Positions 1 to 8,846 of a stretch of DNA of 63,719 nucleotides are shown here, in pieces. The notes under the pieces were generated by a model. It worked only from the letters and a program-made list of their open reading frames with translations, did no database searches and was not told the origin of the DNA. The translations under genes and the position numbers were made by a program. The first letter of the stretch is position 1. Each line of letters starts with the position of its first letter. The stretch is from JBCCJA01 sp039045975. Its GTDB lineage: Bacteria > Planctomycetota > Planctomycetia > Planctomycetales > Planctomycetaceae. The DNA lies in contig JBCCJA010000018.1 of NCBI GenBank assembly GCA_039045975.1, forward strand, positions 1 to 63,719, read 5' to 3'.

Positions 1-86
1 GCGTTATGTTATACCCGCTCCCCCGGGGGTACGACCTCGGGGTGTGGTACGTCCCGACGTTGCTGCAGTATGCCTTTTTGTTTTAG
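1..86 (+). CDS. 3' end of probable ABC transporter substrate-binding protein (partial)
   Basis: An open frame starting at base 3 enters from the left edge and ends at TAG 84-86. The 27 visible residues include YDLGVWYVPTLLQYAF, rich in aromatic residues like the C-termini of extracellular peptide/oligopeptide-binding proteins. The gene lies 59 bp upstream of two permease genes on the same strand, which is where a binding protein of such an operon is expected. The assignment rests on context plus this short tail, so the family is inferred. The start lies outside the window. Confidence 0.5.
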   Translation, partial: VMLYPLPRGYDLGVWYVPTLLQYAFLF

Positions 87-145
87 CGGTGGCGGGTTGG
101 CCGGGCGGCATCCCGGCCACGGCTAAACATTAATCACGGACGCCT

Positions 146-1156
146 TTGGCCACTTACTTAATCCGCCGCCTGCTGCTGATGATCCCGACGATCGCGGGGA
201 TCCTCGCGGTGTCGTTTTTGGTGATCAAACTCGCCCCGGGCGACCCGACGGCGTCGAAGTTCTCGTCCGCCGGGCAGGCCGGCGCCGGGCTCGACGCCCA
301 ACGCGGCACGGAGCAGGCGATCAAGCGGTTCCGGGAGAAATACAAGCTCGACGAGCCGCTGCCGGTGCAGTTCGGGTACTTCGTCAAACGGCTCACGACC
401 GGTGACCTGATCTTTTTTAATACCGAGACGCCCGTCTGGAAGGAGATGAAGCCGGCGTTGATCGTCACGGCCCAACTCAACGCCGTGGTGTTCGTCTTGG
501 TTTACATCATCGCGATCCCGATCGGCATCCAGTCGGCGGCACGGCCGAACGGGCCGCTCGACCGGGTCAGTTCGCTGTTCTTATTCATGCTCTACAGCCT
601 GCCGACGTTCTGGACGGCGGAGATGCTGCGGCTATGGCTGACCGGCCCGGGCGAATGGCAGTTGCCGGTGCTCAACCTGCACAGCGACAACTACAAGGAG
701 TTTTCTTATCTCGGACAGGTCGCCGACTGGTGGTGGCACGCGATCCTGCCGATCACCTGCCTGACGTATGGCGGGATGGCATACATCAGCCGGCAGATGC
801 GGGCCGGGATGATCGAGGTCATGCGGCAGGACTACGTGCGGACCGCGTGGGCGAAGGGCTGCCCAGAGTGGCGGGTCGTGCTGGTGCACGCCCTGCGGAA
901 CGGCCTGTTCCCGATCATCACGCTGTTCGCGTCGCTGCTGCCGTTCCTGATCGGCGGCAGCGTGATCGTCGAGGTGATTTTTAATATCGACGGGATGGGC
1001 AAGTTCGCGTTCGAGAACATGCTCCGCCGCGAGTACGACGCCGTGATGGCGTCGCTGGTGCTGTCGGCGGTGCTGACGCTGTTCGGCATCTTGCTGTCCG
1101 ACATCCTCTACGTGCTGGTCAACCCGCAGGTCTCCTTCGACAAGCGGGGCGGCTGA
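146..1156 (+). CDS. ABC transporter permease, DppB/OppB type
   Basis: Inner-membrane permease subunit of a peptide/nickel-type ABC importer, 336 aa. The N-terminus (YLIRRLLLMIPTIAGILAVSFLVIKLAPGDP) has the first membrane helix and the APGDP motif characteristic of the DppB half. The C-terminal half has the EAA-loop region (YVRTAWAKGCPEWRVVLVHALRNGLFPIIT) that contacts the ATPase. The only suitable start is TTG at 146. The stop overlaps the next gene's start by one base (TGATG), so the two permeases are translationally coupled. No ATPase gene is in the window, and the substrate cannot be told from the sequence. Confidence 0.9.
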   Translation: MATYLIRRLLLMIPTIAGILAVSFLVIKLAPGDPTASKFSSAGQAGAGLDAQRGTEQAIKRFREKYKLDEPLPVQFGYFVKRLTTGDLIFFNTETPVWKEMKPALIVTAQLNAVVFVLVYIIAIPIGIQSAARPNGPLDRVSSLFLFMLYSLPTFWTAEMLRLWLTGPGEWQLPVLNLHSDNYKEFSYLGQVADWWWHAILPITCLTYGGMAYISRQMRAGMIEVMRQDYVRTAWAKGCPEWRVVLVHALRNGLFPIITLFASLLPFLIGGSVIVEVIFNIDGMGKFAFENMLRREYDAVMASLVLSAVLTLFGILLSDILYVLVNPQVSFDKRGG

Positions 1157-2658
1157 TGGCTGAGGAAAAAGAGAAGGCCGCGTCGACGAACCCGGCCCGC
1201 GACGCCTTCTTCCGCCGTCGCGAGGCGGTCGCGGCGTTGGGGCTGATCATCGCGTTGATCGCGATCGCGGTCTTCGCTCCGCTCATCGCGAACGACCGGC
1301 CGCTGGTTTACACCGGCGTGAACCGTTTCGAGCACAACGAGGCGGTCCGTTCGCTGCGGGCCCTGATGGGACGCGTCACGCGGGACGACGCGACCGACGC
1401 CGAGCGGTCGGCGTTCGCGTCGGTCCTGTCACGCGTCGGCCGGTCTTTGGACGGCGAGGCCGCCGTCGAGTACCCGGCCTACGCCGAGGCGGTCCGCGAC
1501 GCGGTCGCGGCGGGAGACGCGGCCGCGCTGGCGACGCTCCGGGGTGACTTACGACGGCGGTTCGGACGCCCGACGACGCCGCTCCGCACAGAAACGCGTT
1601 ATCCGGTGTTCGCGTCGCTCAATTGGGGCGACGTCGCCGCGTTCGTCGCGTTTCTCGTGTGGCCCGCGGTGTTCGTCCTGCGAAAAAGAGTCGGCGTTCC
1701 GGCCGCGACCTCGATCGCGTTGTTGGTACCCGCCGTGGCCGCGGCGGTTTGGGCGGCGGCCGTGCCGTCGCGGGTCGACGTCACGCCGTATAAGAACGGC
1801 GCGTTCGCGAACACGCCCGAAGCCGAGGGCGGCCCCGTCGTCTACGACTCGGTGACCTGGCCGCTCGTGCCGTTCGCGATCGACGAAGACGACCTCGACG
1901 CCAAGTTCGCGGCCCCGCCCTGGTGGGGCCGGCCGGACAAGACCGAAGACGCGTCCGCCCGCGGGCCGTTCGACGCGCCGCACTGGCTCGGGACCGACAA
2001 GATCGGTCGTGACGTATTAACCCGCATGATCTGGGGCGCCCGCGTCAGCCTCGCGGTCGGCGTCGTGGCGGTCTCGATCTCGGTCGTGATCGGGATCGTC
2101 GTCGGCTCGTGTGCCGGCTTCTTCGGCGGCTGGGTCGACCTCGTGCTCTCCCGCGTCATCGAGGTCGTGATCACGTTCCCGAGCTTCTTCTTAATCCTGA
2201 CGATCGTGGCGTTCCTCGAGCCGAGCATCTGGAACATCATGATCGTCCTCGGGCTGACGGGCTGGACCGGGATCGCCCGGCTCGTGCGGGGCGAGTTCTT
2301 AAGACTTTCGGGCCAAGAGTTCGTGCTCGCGGGGCGTTCGCTCGGGTACGCGGCGCCGCGTCTGATCTTCCTGCATATCTTGCCGAACGCGTTGGCGCCG
2401 GTGCTCGTGGCGGCCTCGTTCGGCGTCGCGGGGGCGATCCTGACCGAATCGGGCCTGTCGTTCCTGGGCTTCGGCGTGACCGTGCCGACGCCGTCGTGGG
2501 GTTCGCTGCTGTTCGACGGGCGGAACTCGCTGCGGATCGCGCCGTGGCTGATTTATTTCCCGGGTTTTGCGATCTTCGTGACGATCACGGCTTACAACCT
2601 CGTCGGCGACGCGTTGCGGGACGCGACCGACCCGCGGCTCCGCGACCGCTCGGAATAG
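1156..2658 (+). CDS. ABC transporter permease, DppC/OppC type, with enlarged periplasmic insert
   Basis: Second permease of the importer, 500 aa, against about 300 for ordinary DppC. The N-terminal helix (about residues 28-50) is followed by a roughly 200-residue insert (about 50-270) holding alanine-rich charged sequence and two further hydrophobic stretches (VAAFVAFLVWPAVFVL and a second near 185-205). The canonical permease core then begins at HWLGTDKIGRDVLTRMIWGARVS. The EAA loop (VLAGRSLGYAAPRLIFLHILPNA) and the terminal GDALRDATDPRLR are present. The start ATG overlaps the preceding stop. The large insert is the unusual part and may face the wide planctomycete periplasm. Confidence 0.9.
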   Translation: MAEEKEKAASTNPARDAFFRRREAVAALGLIIALIAIAVFAPLIANDRPLVYTGVNRFEHNEAVRSLRALMGRVTRDDATDAERSAFASVLSRVGRSLDGEAAVEYPAYAEAVRDAVAAGDAAALATLRGDLRRRFGRPTTPLRTETRYPVFASLNWGDVAAFVAFLVWPAVFVLRKRVGVPAATSIALLVPAVAAAVWAAAVPSRVDVTPYKNGAFANTPEAEGGPVVYDSVTWPLVPFAIDEDDLDAKFAAPPWWGRPDKTEDASARGPFDAPHWLGTDKIGRDVLTRMIWGARVSLAVGVVAVSISVVIGIVVGSCAGFFGGWVDLVLSRVIEVVITFPSFFLILTIVAFLEPSIWNIMIVLGLTGWTGIARLVRGEFLRLSGQEFVLAGRSLGYAAPRLIFLHILPNALAPVLVAASFGVAGAILTESGLSFLGFGVTVPTPSWGSLLFDGRNSLRIAPWLIYFPGFAIFVTITAYNLVGDALRDATDPRLRDRSE

Positions 2659-2702
2659 AAACGCGGGTTCGGGCAGAACTTAAATCAGCCGTTGCCCGGG
2701 TC

Positions 2703-3758
2703 CTATTGCAGCAGGTCACTGATCGACCCGCCCTCTTCGTGGGTCCGGCGGATCGCCTGGGCGAACATCGTCGACGTCGGGATCACGTGCAGGCGACCTT
2801 TATATTTTTCCTGCTTCAGCCGGAACGGGCGGATCGTGTCGGTCACGACCAGCCGCGGGATGTCGGCGAGGTTCTTCTCGACGCTGCCCGGCTTGCCGGC
2901 GAACAGGCCGTGCGTCGCGACGACGGCGTAGACCTCGCCCTTCTGTTTCTTAATCGTCTCGACGCAGACGCGGACCGTCCCGCCGGACGAGATCATGTCG
3001 TCGAGCACGATGACCCGTTTGCCCTTCACGTCGCCGATGACCTTCGAGCCCTTCACGCTCGACCCGTCGATCCGCTCCTTGTCGAGGTACGCGACGTCGA
3101 TCTGGTTGTGCAGCCCCAGCCGCAGCTCGAGGGCGTTTCGGAACCGCCGCGCCCGGCCCATGCCGCCGCTGTCGGGGGCGAGCACGACGACGTCTTGCGC
3201 GTCGTCGCGGAGCGGGTCCGGTACCGGCGTTTCGACTTCCTGCGGGCCCTCGTCGCCGAAGCCCCCGTCGACGCCGCAGACCATGTCGGCGAGCAGGTTT
3301 TTCGCCTCGAGGTTGTCGGTCGGGATGCGGAACGCGTTCTGGAGGGCCGCGAGGTTGTGCACGTCCATCGTGAGGACGCGGTCGCAGCCGACGGCCTCGA
3401 GACACTGCGCGAGGTATTTGATGCTGATCGGGGCCCGGCTCTCGGTCTTCCGGTCCTGGCGGGCGTAAGCGAGGTAGGGGCAGACGACCGTGATGCGGCG
3501 GGCCGACGCGTCGACGAGGCTGCCGACGAAGAACAGCAGCTTCGTGAGCTTCTCCGGGACCGACTGGTCGGCGTCGGCGAACAGCGAGCTGATCACGTAG
3601 ACGTCGCAGGCGCGGACGTTGACCTCGCTGCGGATGTAGGTCTCGCGGTCGGCGAAGAACTGTTCGCAGTGCCTCGAACAGGGCACGTCGAGGAACTTCG
3701 CGACTTGGCGGGCGTAGCGTTTCGACCCGTCTAGGCCGAACAGGCGGAAGTTGTTCAA
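2703..3758 (-). CDS. prs: Ribose-phosphate pyrophosphokinase (PRPP synthetase)
   Basis: Makes 5-phosphoribosyl-1-pyrophosphate from ribose 5-phosphate and ATP for nucleotide, histidine and NAD synthesis in the cytosol. 351 aa, slightly longer than the usual 310-320. Family motifs are visible: the loop VVCPYLAYARQDRK, the metal-binding MDVHN, VVLAPDSGGMGRARRF and the ribose-phosphate-binding VIVLDDMISSGGT. The additional length lies in a short acidic insert before VVVLAPDSGG. The start is TTG at 3758. The gene is convergent with the upstream permease operon (44 bp apart). Confidence 0.93.
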   Translation of the reverse strand: MNNFRLFGLDGSKRYARQVAKFLDVPCSRHCEQFFADRETYIRSEVNVRACDVYVISSLFADADQSVPEKLTKLLFFVGSLVDASARRITVVCPYLAYARQDRKTESRAPISIKYLAQCLEAVGCDRVLTMDVHNLAALQNAFRIPTDNLEAKNLLADMVCGVDGGFGDEGPQEVETPVPDPLRDDAQDVVVLAPDSGGMGRARRFRNALELRLGLHNQIDVAYLDKERIDGSSVKGSKVIGDVKGKRVIVLDDMISSGGTVRVCVETIKKQKGEVYAVVATHGLFAGKPGSVEKNLADIPRLVVTDTIRPFRLKQEKYKGRLHVIPTSTMFAQAIRRTHEEGGSISDLLQ

Positions 3759-3771
3759 GATCGGTCGAGCC

Positions 3772-3879
3772 CTAGAGCGACATCGAGATAACCGGAGCGT
3801 GTCTCGGCGGCGGAACGGCAGACGTTTGACGGACCGAAGGCGTCCATACGCCGCGACACACAGAGCGTGGTCGCTCTAG
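3772..3879. repeat. Candidate 108-bp miniature inverted-repeat element
   Basis: CTAGAGCGAC (3772-3781) and its exact reverse complement GTCGCTCTAG (3870-3879) bound a 108-bp segment with no gene, just upstream of prs. TA dinucleotides sit near both outer ends, as expected for a Tc1/IS630-type non-autonomous element. This is a single copy in the window, so mobility is inferred from structure only. The rest of the 3759-4177 gap shows no further gene. Confidence 0.4.
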
Positions 3880-4177
3880 CGGTTGCGTCGCGATCGCCTC
3901 GATCACGCAGCCCGGTGGATACCCGCCGTGGGGCCACGAATGCAAACGGGAGGCCGCGGCTCGGAAGACACGGACGCGCGGTCGCAGCGGTCGTGACGGC
4001 CACGGCCGCCGCGACGGTCCGAGGGCCGGCGGAAAGCGGTCCGATCGGGCCGACGCGGCGGGTGCCGGCGAGCCTGCCGACGACGGCCGAAATCCTTCGG
4101 CCCCCATCGTTCGGAGGTCGATCGGTGCCATACGGCCGCGAAGGCCGTGTCGCTCGCCCCGCTTTCGGAGACCGCTG

Positions 4178-5101
4178 ATGATCCCGGCCCCGCTCGTGAC
4201 GCTGTTCGGACGAGACACGACGGCCCACTGGTTGAGCCACATCGCGGCCGGCGGGTTGGCGACGGCGGCCGTCGTCGTCGCGGGCGGCGTCGTCCCTGGC
4301 GAAGCAGTCGCGACCGACGGCCGTCGGAGCGAAGAGCCGAGGCCGGTCGCGGTCGTGCCGGCCGACGGCGAGGAAGTCGTCACCGGCGAGAACGCGCGGT
4401 TCGGCGCGGCGTTGCTGATCGAAGACGGCCTCGCCCGGCTGGCCGAGGTCGAGGGTTACAGCGCGACGTTGCGGAGACGGGAGGCGGTCGAGGGCAGCCT
4501 GCGGCCCGCCGAGACGGTCGCCCTCAAAGTCCGGCAGGCGCCGTTCGGCGTCTACATGAAATGGCTCGACGTCAGCGTCGGCCGCGAGCTGCTGTACGTC
4601 GACGGGTCCCACGACGGAAAGATGCTCGTACGCCCGGGCGGCTGGCGGGGCCGACTGCTGGGAACGCTGAAGCTCGACCCGCACGGCGACCTCGCCGCGT
4701 CCGACGGACGCCGGCCCGTCACCGAGATCGGTCTCGCGAAGCTCGGACGCCGCATTGCGGACGCCCTGCACCGCGACGACGCGGCCGCCGAGGTGGCGAT
4801 CTACACGCTCCGGACCGCCGAGGCGGACGGGCGGCCGGTGTATCGGCTGACGATCGAATCGGCCTCGCCCGCCCTCTCGGGCCCGTTCCGGCGGACCGAC
4901 GTCGTCATTGACGCCGACCTGCTGCTGCCGGTCCGCGTCGTGAATTACGACTGGCCGACCGACGACACGACCGACGAACAGGCCCTCGCCGCCGCGACGC
5001 TCGTCGAGGACTACCACTACGAAGACGTCGACCTCGCCGCGCCGGTCTCGCTCGCCGAGTTCGACGCCGAGAATCCGCAGTACCGGCTCAGCCTCCGCTA
5101 G
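4178..5101 (+). CDS. Exported DUF1571 family protein (copy 1)
   Basis: Function unknown; DUF1571 is a family found mainly in planctomycetes. 307 aa. An N-terminal hydrophobic stretch (about residues 22-42) looks like a signal peptide or anchor, so the protein should be periplasmic. The domain runs from about residue 75: LLIEDGLARLAEVEGYSATLRRREAVEG, then KVRQAPFGVYMKW, GRELLYVDGSHDGKMLVRPGGWRGRLLGTLKLDP and PVTEIGLAKLG. The ATG at 4178 is preceded by GGAGA. It is followed after 120 bp by a paralogue on the same strand. Confidence 0.8.
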   Translation: MIPAPLVTLFGRDTTAHWLSHIAAGGLATAAVVVAGGVVPGEAVATDGRRSEEPRPVAVVPADGEEVVTGENARFGAALLIEDGLARLAEVEGYSATLRRREAVEGSLRPAETVALKVRQAPFGVYMKWLDVSVGRELLYVDGSHDGKMLVRPGGWRGRLLGTLKLDPHGDLAASDGRRPVTEIGLAKLGRRIADALHRDDAAAEVAIYTLRTAEADGRPVYRLTIESASPALSGPFRRTDVVIDADLLLPVRVVNYDWPTDDTTDEQALAAATLVEDYHYEDVDLAAPVSLAEFDAENPQYRLSLR

Positions 5102-5221
5102 AAACGGGCCGGAACGCGGTCAGGCCGTAAGGCCCTGCCGTCTGCCCGGTCCTGCGGACTACGCTGATTCGGCAAGACGCCGCGACCGTCACGGACGATC
5201 CCCCCGTCGGGAGCCGCCGCC

Positions 5222-6034
5222 ATGTCGTTCCGCGTCACCGCGTTTGTCTGCTCGCTCGCCGTCGTCGGCGTCGCGACGGCTCCGTCCGACTTGGCCGCCG
5301 ATGACGGTGCCCTGAGCGGAGACGCCGCCCGCTTCGGCGCGGCCGAGCTGCTCGACGAGGGCCTCGCCCGCCTGTCCGAGTCGGAGGGCTACACCGCGGC
5401 GTTCGTCCGCCAGGAGGCGGTCGGCGGGACGCTCCGCGAGCCCGAGACGATCACCCTCAAGGTCCGCAACGAGCCGTTCGCGGTCTACATGAAGTGGACC
5501 GCCGGCGCGATGACCGGGCGCGAGGTGCTGTACGCCGACGGAGAGTTCGACGGCAAGATGCTCGTCAGGCCGCACGGCTGGCGTGGGCGGCTCGTCGGCA
5601 CGTTGCAGCTCGACCCGGCCGGCAGCCTCGCGCTGCGGGACAGCCGCCACCCGGTCACGGAGGCGGGCTTGGCCCACCTGGCGGCCCGCATCGCGTGGGT
5701 GCTCCGGACCGACCGCGAGGGGATCGTGAAGGCGACCTACTCGCTGCGGCCCGCGGTCGAAGGCGGTCGCAAAGGCCGGTTGCTGATCCTCGACGCGTTC
5801 TCGACCGACACGCCCGACGGCTTCCGGTATACCGAGGTCTTCATCGACGACGAGACCCTGCTGCCGATCCGGGTCCGCAACTACGGCTGGCCGACCGAGG
5901 AGCACGAGACGGCCGCAGAGCTCGCCGCCGCCACGCTGCTCGAGGATTACGCCTACGACGGCCTCAACCTGCAGCCGCGTCTGACCGTGGCCGACTTCAC
6001 GCCCGAAAACCCCGACTATCAACTCGACCGCTGA
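5222..6034 (+). CDS. Exported DUF1571 family protein (copy 2)
   Basis: 270 aa paralogue of the preceding protein, of unknown function. It has a cleaner signal peptide (MSFRVTAFVCSLAVVGVATA). It shares the blocks LLDEGLARLSESEGYTAAFVRQEAVGG, KVRNEPFAVYMKW, GREVLYADGEFDGKMLVRPHGWRGRL and PVTEAGLAHLAARI with copy 1. Both proteins end in a near-identical NPQY/NPDY-x-L segment. The ATG at 5222 has GGGAG just upstream. The pair is a tandem duplication, and both copies look intact. Confidence 0.8.
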   Translation: MSFRVTAFVCSLAVVGVATAPSDLAADDGALSGDAARFGAAELLDEGLARLSESEGYTAAFVRQEAVGGTLREPETITLKVRNEPFAVYMKWTAGAMTGREVLYADGEFDGKMLVRPHGWRGRLVGTLQLDPAGSLALRDSRHPVTEAGLAHLAARIAWVLRTDREGIVKATYSLRPAVEGGRKGRLLILDAFSTDTPDGFRYTEVFIDDETLLPIRVRNYGWPTEEHETAAELAAATLLEDYAYDGLNLQPRLTVADFTPENPDYQLDR

Positions 6035-6099
6035 CGCGACCGGACGGCGTCGGCGACTGTGTTCCCGATCGGCAACCCTCCGGCTCGGTAACGGCGTAA

Positions 6100-7008
6100 T
6101 CAGTAACGGCGGAAGTCGTTCGTCTCGACCGGTTGCACCCGCGGCTCGAGCAGCTTCGCCGTGCGTCGCGTCTCCGGGTCACGCTTGCCGATCGGGGCGA
6201 TCTTCGACTCGTACCGCGTCAGCCGCATGCGGATCGACGAGTCGAGGTAGAGCGGGTCGACCTCGGTCAGCACCTTCATCCGCAACGTCTTGTCGTGCCA
6301 GCGGTCGAACGACCAGACGTCGTCGACGCATTTGTAGCTCTCGGCCGTCTGCGTCAGGAACGCCTCGACCGACGGGAATTTCCGCGGCCCCTCGCCGAAT
6401 TCGTAGCCCGAATGGGTCGGCTTGCCGTCGAGCCCGGCCGGGTCGAACAGCGCCTCGTCGATCTGTCCGTTGACGAACTTCCGGTACCGCCGCGACCAGC
6501 CGTTCTCCCAGACGACGCACTCGTGAATCGGCGCGTCGAGCAGCCGCGACAGGTCGAGCAGCCACGGGTCGTCGCCCGGCAGATAGAACATCGTGCCCCA
6601 GTGGATGCGGCACATGTAGACGACGAACTCGACCCGCTCGAAAGACTGCCCGGTCGCGATCGACCCGCCGACGAAGTCGTTGATGCGGATCGCCTCGGCG
6701 ATCGCCGACCCGACGTCCTCGACCTGCCGCTTCACGAAGTAGTGCCCGAAGTTGATCGGCAGGGACGAACCGATCAGCGACAGCACGTCGTCTTCGGCGA
6801 TCGACTGGGTATCGAGCAGGGCCGCCGCGTCGTCCGCGTCGCGTTCCGGCTCGACGTCACCTTTCGCGCCCGCGTCGAGCCAGTCGACGCCGTCCGACTG
6901 CTTCGTCGTCGCCGTCCCGTGCTTTTCCCGCTTCCGCGGAGCCTCGGCCTCGCCGTCGGGACGACGCTTCCGCCGCCTCTTGCGGCTCTCCTCGCGGGGA
7001 TCGGCCAT
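6100..7008 (-). CDS. Conserved hypothetical protein with basic N-terminal tail
   Basis: 302 aa, no family recognised. The first about 35 residues are strongly basic (RKRRRKRRP) and probably disordered. A globular part follows from about residue 70 with many aromatic residues (INFGHYFVKRQVEDVG, YMCRIHWGTMFYLPGDDPWLLDL, WENGWSRRYRKFV, WSFDRWHDKTLRMKVL). No signal peptide or membrane helix is seen. It lies alone between the DUF1571 pair (convergent) and the adenylate kinase gene. Codon use matches its neighbours, so it is probably an old chromosomal gene. Confidence 0.7.
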   Translation of the reverse strand: MADPREESRKRRRKRRPDGEAEAPRKREKHGTATTKQSDGVDWLDAGAKGDVEPERDADDAAALLDTQSIAEDDVLSLIGSSLPINFGHYFVKRQVEDVGSAIAEAIRINDFVGGSIATGQSFERVEFVVYMCRIHWGTMFYLPGDDPWLLDLSRLLDAPIHECVVWENGWSRRYRKFVNGQIDEALFDPAGLDGKPTHSGYEFGEGPRKFPSVEAFLTQTAESYKCVDDVWSFDRWHDKTLRMKVLTEVDPLYLDSSIRMRLTRYESKIAPIGKRDPETRRTAKLLEPRVQPVETNDFRRY

Positions 7009-7148
7009 ACGTCGGTGTCGGACGGGGCGACGGGCTACGGAACTGGGAAACGGAGAGCCTACATCAGGCTCGACTTATGAGAATATCGGTGCGCTCGGTG
7101 CGACAGATTGCCGCAGCGGTCGGCCAGAAACGGACCGCCCGGTCGGAA

Positions 7149-7769
7149 TCATGCGTCCAGATTCGCTTGGAGCGGCGCGACGGCCCGCAGCACCTCACCG
7201 AGGACCGTCGCCGGCGTGCCCATCGCGTCGATCTCATGGACCTGGGAGCCGTCGAAGCAGTCGAGCACCGGGGCCGTTTCGTTCCGATAGATCTCGAAGC
7301 GGTGGCGGACGATCGACTCGTCGGCGTCGTCTTCGCGGCCTTCGGCGGCCCGAGCTTTGATCCTCGCGACCATCGCCTCGACGTCGTTGCAGACGAGGTA
7401 CACAACGCCGAGTACGTCCGCGATCCCGCCGATCAGCGACGCCTGGTTACACGTCCGCGGGACCCCGTCGAGGACAAGCAGTTCTTTCGACGGGTCGAGT
7501 TCGCGGCGGGCGATCCGGCCGTCGACCTCGGCGGCGATCACCCGCATCGTGACGTCGTCCGGGACGAACTCGCCGCGGTCGATCAGCCCCGCGACCTGCC
7601 GCCCGAGTTCGCTGTCCCGGTCGAGACCGCGAAAACAGTCGCCCGACGACAGGTGCACGAAGCCCGGGATCTGTCCGAGCAGGCCGCCTTGCGTCCCCTT
7701 CCCGACCCCCGGCATCCCGAACATCAGGACGGCGCGAGGCTTCGGATGGTCGGAATCGACCTCACTCAT
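7149..7769 (-). CDS. adk: Adenylate kinase
   Basis: Interconverts ATP + AMP and 2 ADP in the cytosol. 206 aa from the ATG at 7769, chosen because GGGAG lies just upstream; an ATG five codons earlier (7784) is the alternative. The P-loop GMPGVGKGTQ is at about residues 16-25. The AMP-binding segment HLSSGDCFRG and LVLDGVPRTCNQ (normally GFPRT) follow. The lid region is short, so it is a short-lid type. The C-terminal third is poorly conserved, so another nucleoside monophosphate kinase is possible. It is upstream of rpsD in transcription order relative to 7.1 kb and separated from it by 93 bp. Confidence 0.75.
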   Translation of the reverse strand: MSEVDSDHPKPRAVLMFGMPGVGKGTQGGLLGQIPGFVHLSSGDCFRGLDRDSELGRQVAGLIDRGEFVPDDVTMRVIAAEVDGRIARRELDPSKELLVLDGVPRTCNQASLIGGIADVLGVVYLVCNDVEAMVARIKARAAEGREDDADESIVRHRFEIYRNETAPVLDCFDGSQVHEIDAMGTPATVLGEVLRAVAPLQANLDA

Positions 7770-7862
7770 TGCGGCTCCCGTCATCGGCTCCCTGTACGCG
7801 AAACCGCGGCCGACGGGACGGGCCCGACGACCGCGGTCGATGGCACGATAGCGGACCGGCGA

Positions 7863-8471
7863 TTACCGCGACAAGAACGCGACGACCGCACCGACGTCGA
7901 CCGGCAGGCTGACGTCTTCGAACGTCGGCGTCTGCGTGACGATCGCCTTCATGTCGGCCGCGTCGAACGAGATCCAGCTCGCCTCCTGACCCGTCGCGTC
8001 GGCGATCCGCTCTTTGTACAGGCCGAGCAGGTTGGGCCGCTTGCGGACGGTGATCACGTCGCCCGGACGCACGATGATCGACGGCGTCCCGACCGTCCGC
8101 CCGTTGACCTGGAAGTGCCGGTGCGTCGCCGACTGACGCGCCTGGGGGCGAGTGTTACAGAACCCGGCCCGCCGGATCACGTTGTCGAGCCGACGCTCGC
8201 AGAGGATCAGCAGGTTTTCGCCCGTGTTGCCCCGCATCCTGCGGGCCTTGTCGAAGTACTTACGGAGCTGCTTTTCACGTAGCCCGTAGTAGAACTTGAT
8301 CTTCTGCTTCTCGATCAAGGCTTGGCCGTACGTCGACATCTTCCGACGCCGGACCGCCGGTCCGGGCGGCGACGGCCGCCGGTCGAACGCCTTCATCGCC
8401 CCCGCGTCTTCGAAGACGTTGAAGCCGAGACGGCGGTTGATACGGCCTTTCGGCCCGGTGTAACGCCCCAT
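7863..8471 (-). CDS. rpsD: 30S ribosomal protein S4
   Basis: Primary 16S rRNA-binding protein of the small ribosomal subunit. 202 aa from the ATG at 8471, preceded by GGAAAG; the open frame extends further upstream but that part has no S4 similarity. MGRYTGPKGRINRRLGFNVF is the S4 N-terminus, and KIKFYYGLREKQLRKYF and the S4 RNA-binding domain (RRLDNVIRRAGFCNTRPQARQ...HRHFQVNGRTVGTPS) follow. No N-terminal zinc-binding cysteine cluster is present, so it is the zinc-free type. It is not embedded in a ribosomal protein operon here. Confidence 0.95.
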   Translation of the reverse strand: MGRYTGPKGRINRRLGFNVFEDAGAMKAFDRRPSPPGPAVRRRKMSTYGQALIEKQKIKFYYGLREKQLRKYFDKARRMRGNTGENLLILCERRLDNVIRRAGFCNTRPQARQSATHRHFQVNGRTVGTPSIIVRPGDVITVRKRPNLLGLYKERIADATGQEASWISFDAADMKAIVTQTPTFEDVSLPVDVGAVVAFLSR

Positions 8472-8761
8472 GAGTCTTTCCGGCGGGACCGCCGAAGGCC
8501 CCGTCGCCACAGATTTCCTGAATTCGAAAAGGTCGCGGACCGTACCGCGGGGCCTTCCGATCCTCAAGCCACCCCGGCTGCCCGCCGGGCTCGCGTCGGC
8601 GGTCCGACGCGTCCGGAAATGTCCCGGCGATTGCTCAGACCGCCGCAAAACCGGCCGTGCCGAACCATCATCGGAGCGGCAAGCCGTGCTTTCTGTCTCA
8701 CGACAAGGCTTGCGGGCCTCCGCACCCGCCCCCAGAGTGCGGGTGTCGGTCGCAAGAATCG

Positions 8762-8846
8762 GCCGGAGTGGCGGAATGGCAGACGCGACGGATTCAAAAT
8801 CCGTTGGGGGGTAACCCCCGTGTGGGTTCGAGTCCCACCTCCGGTA
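8762..8846 (+). tRNA. tRNA-Leu (anticodon CAA)
   Basis: The acceptor stem GCCGGAG (8762-8768) pairs with CTCCGGT (8839-8845) with one G-U, and the discriminator base is A. The anticodon stem-loop CGGA-TTCAAAA-TCCG gives CAA. A long variable arm (TTGGGGGGTAACCCCCG) marks class II tRNA, and the T arm is GTGGG-TTCGAGT-CCCAC. CCA is not encoded. The 290-bp stretch between rpsD and this gene holds no gene, only a GC-rich inverted repeat near 8721-8747. Confidence 0.95.

Noticed and set aside
2109..3734. 541-aa plus-strand open frame across the permease end and prs
   Set aside because: It is antisense to prs and out of frame with the permease; it has low-complexity Arg/Asp/Ala composition typical of high-GC shadow frames.
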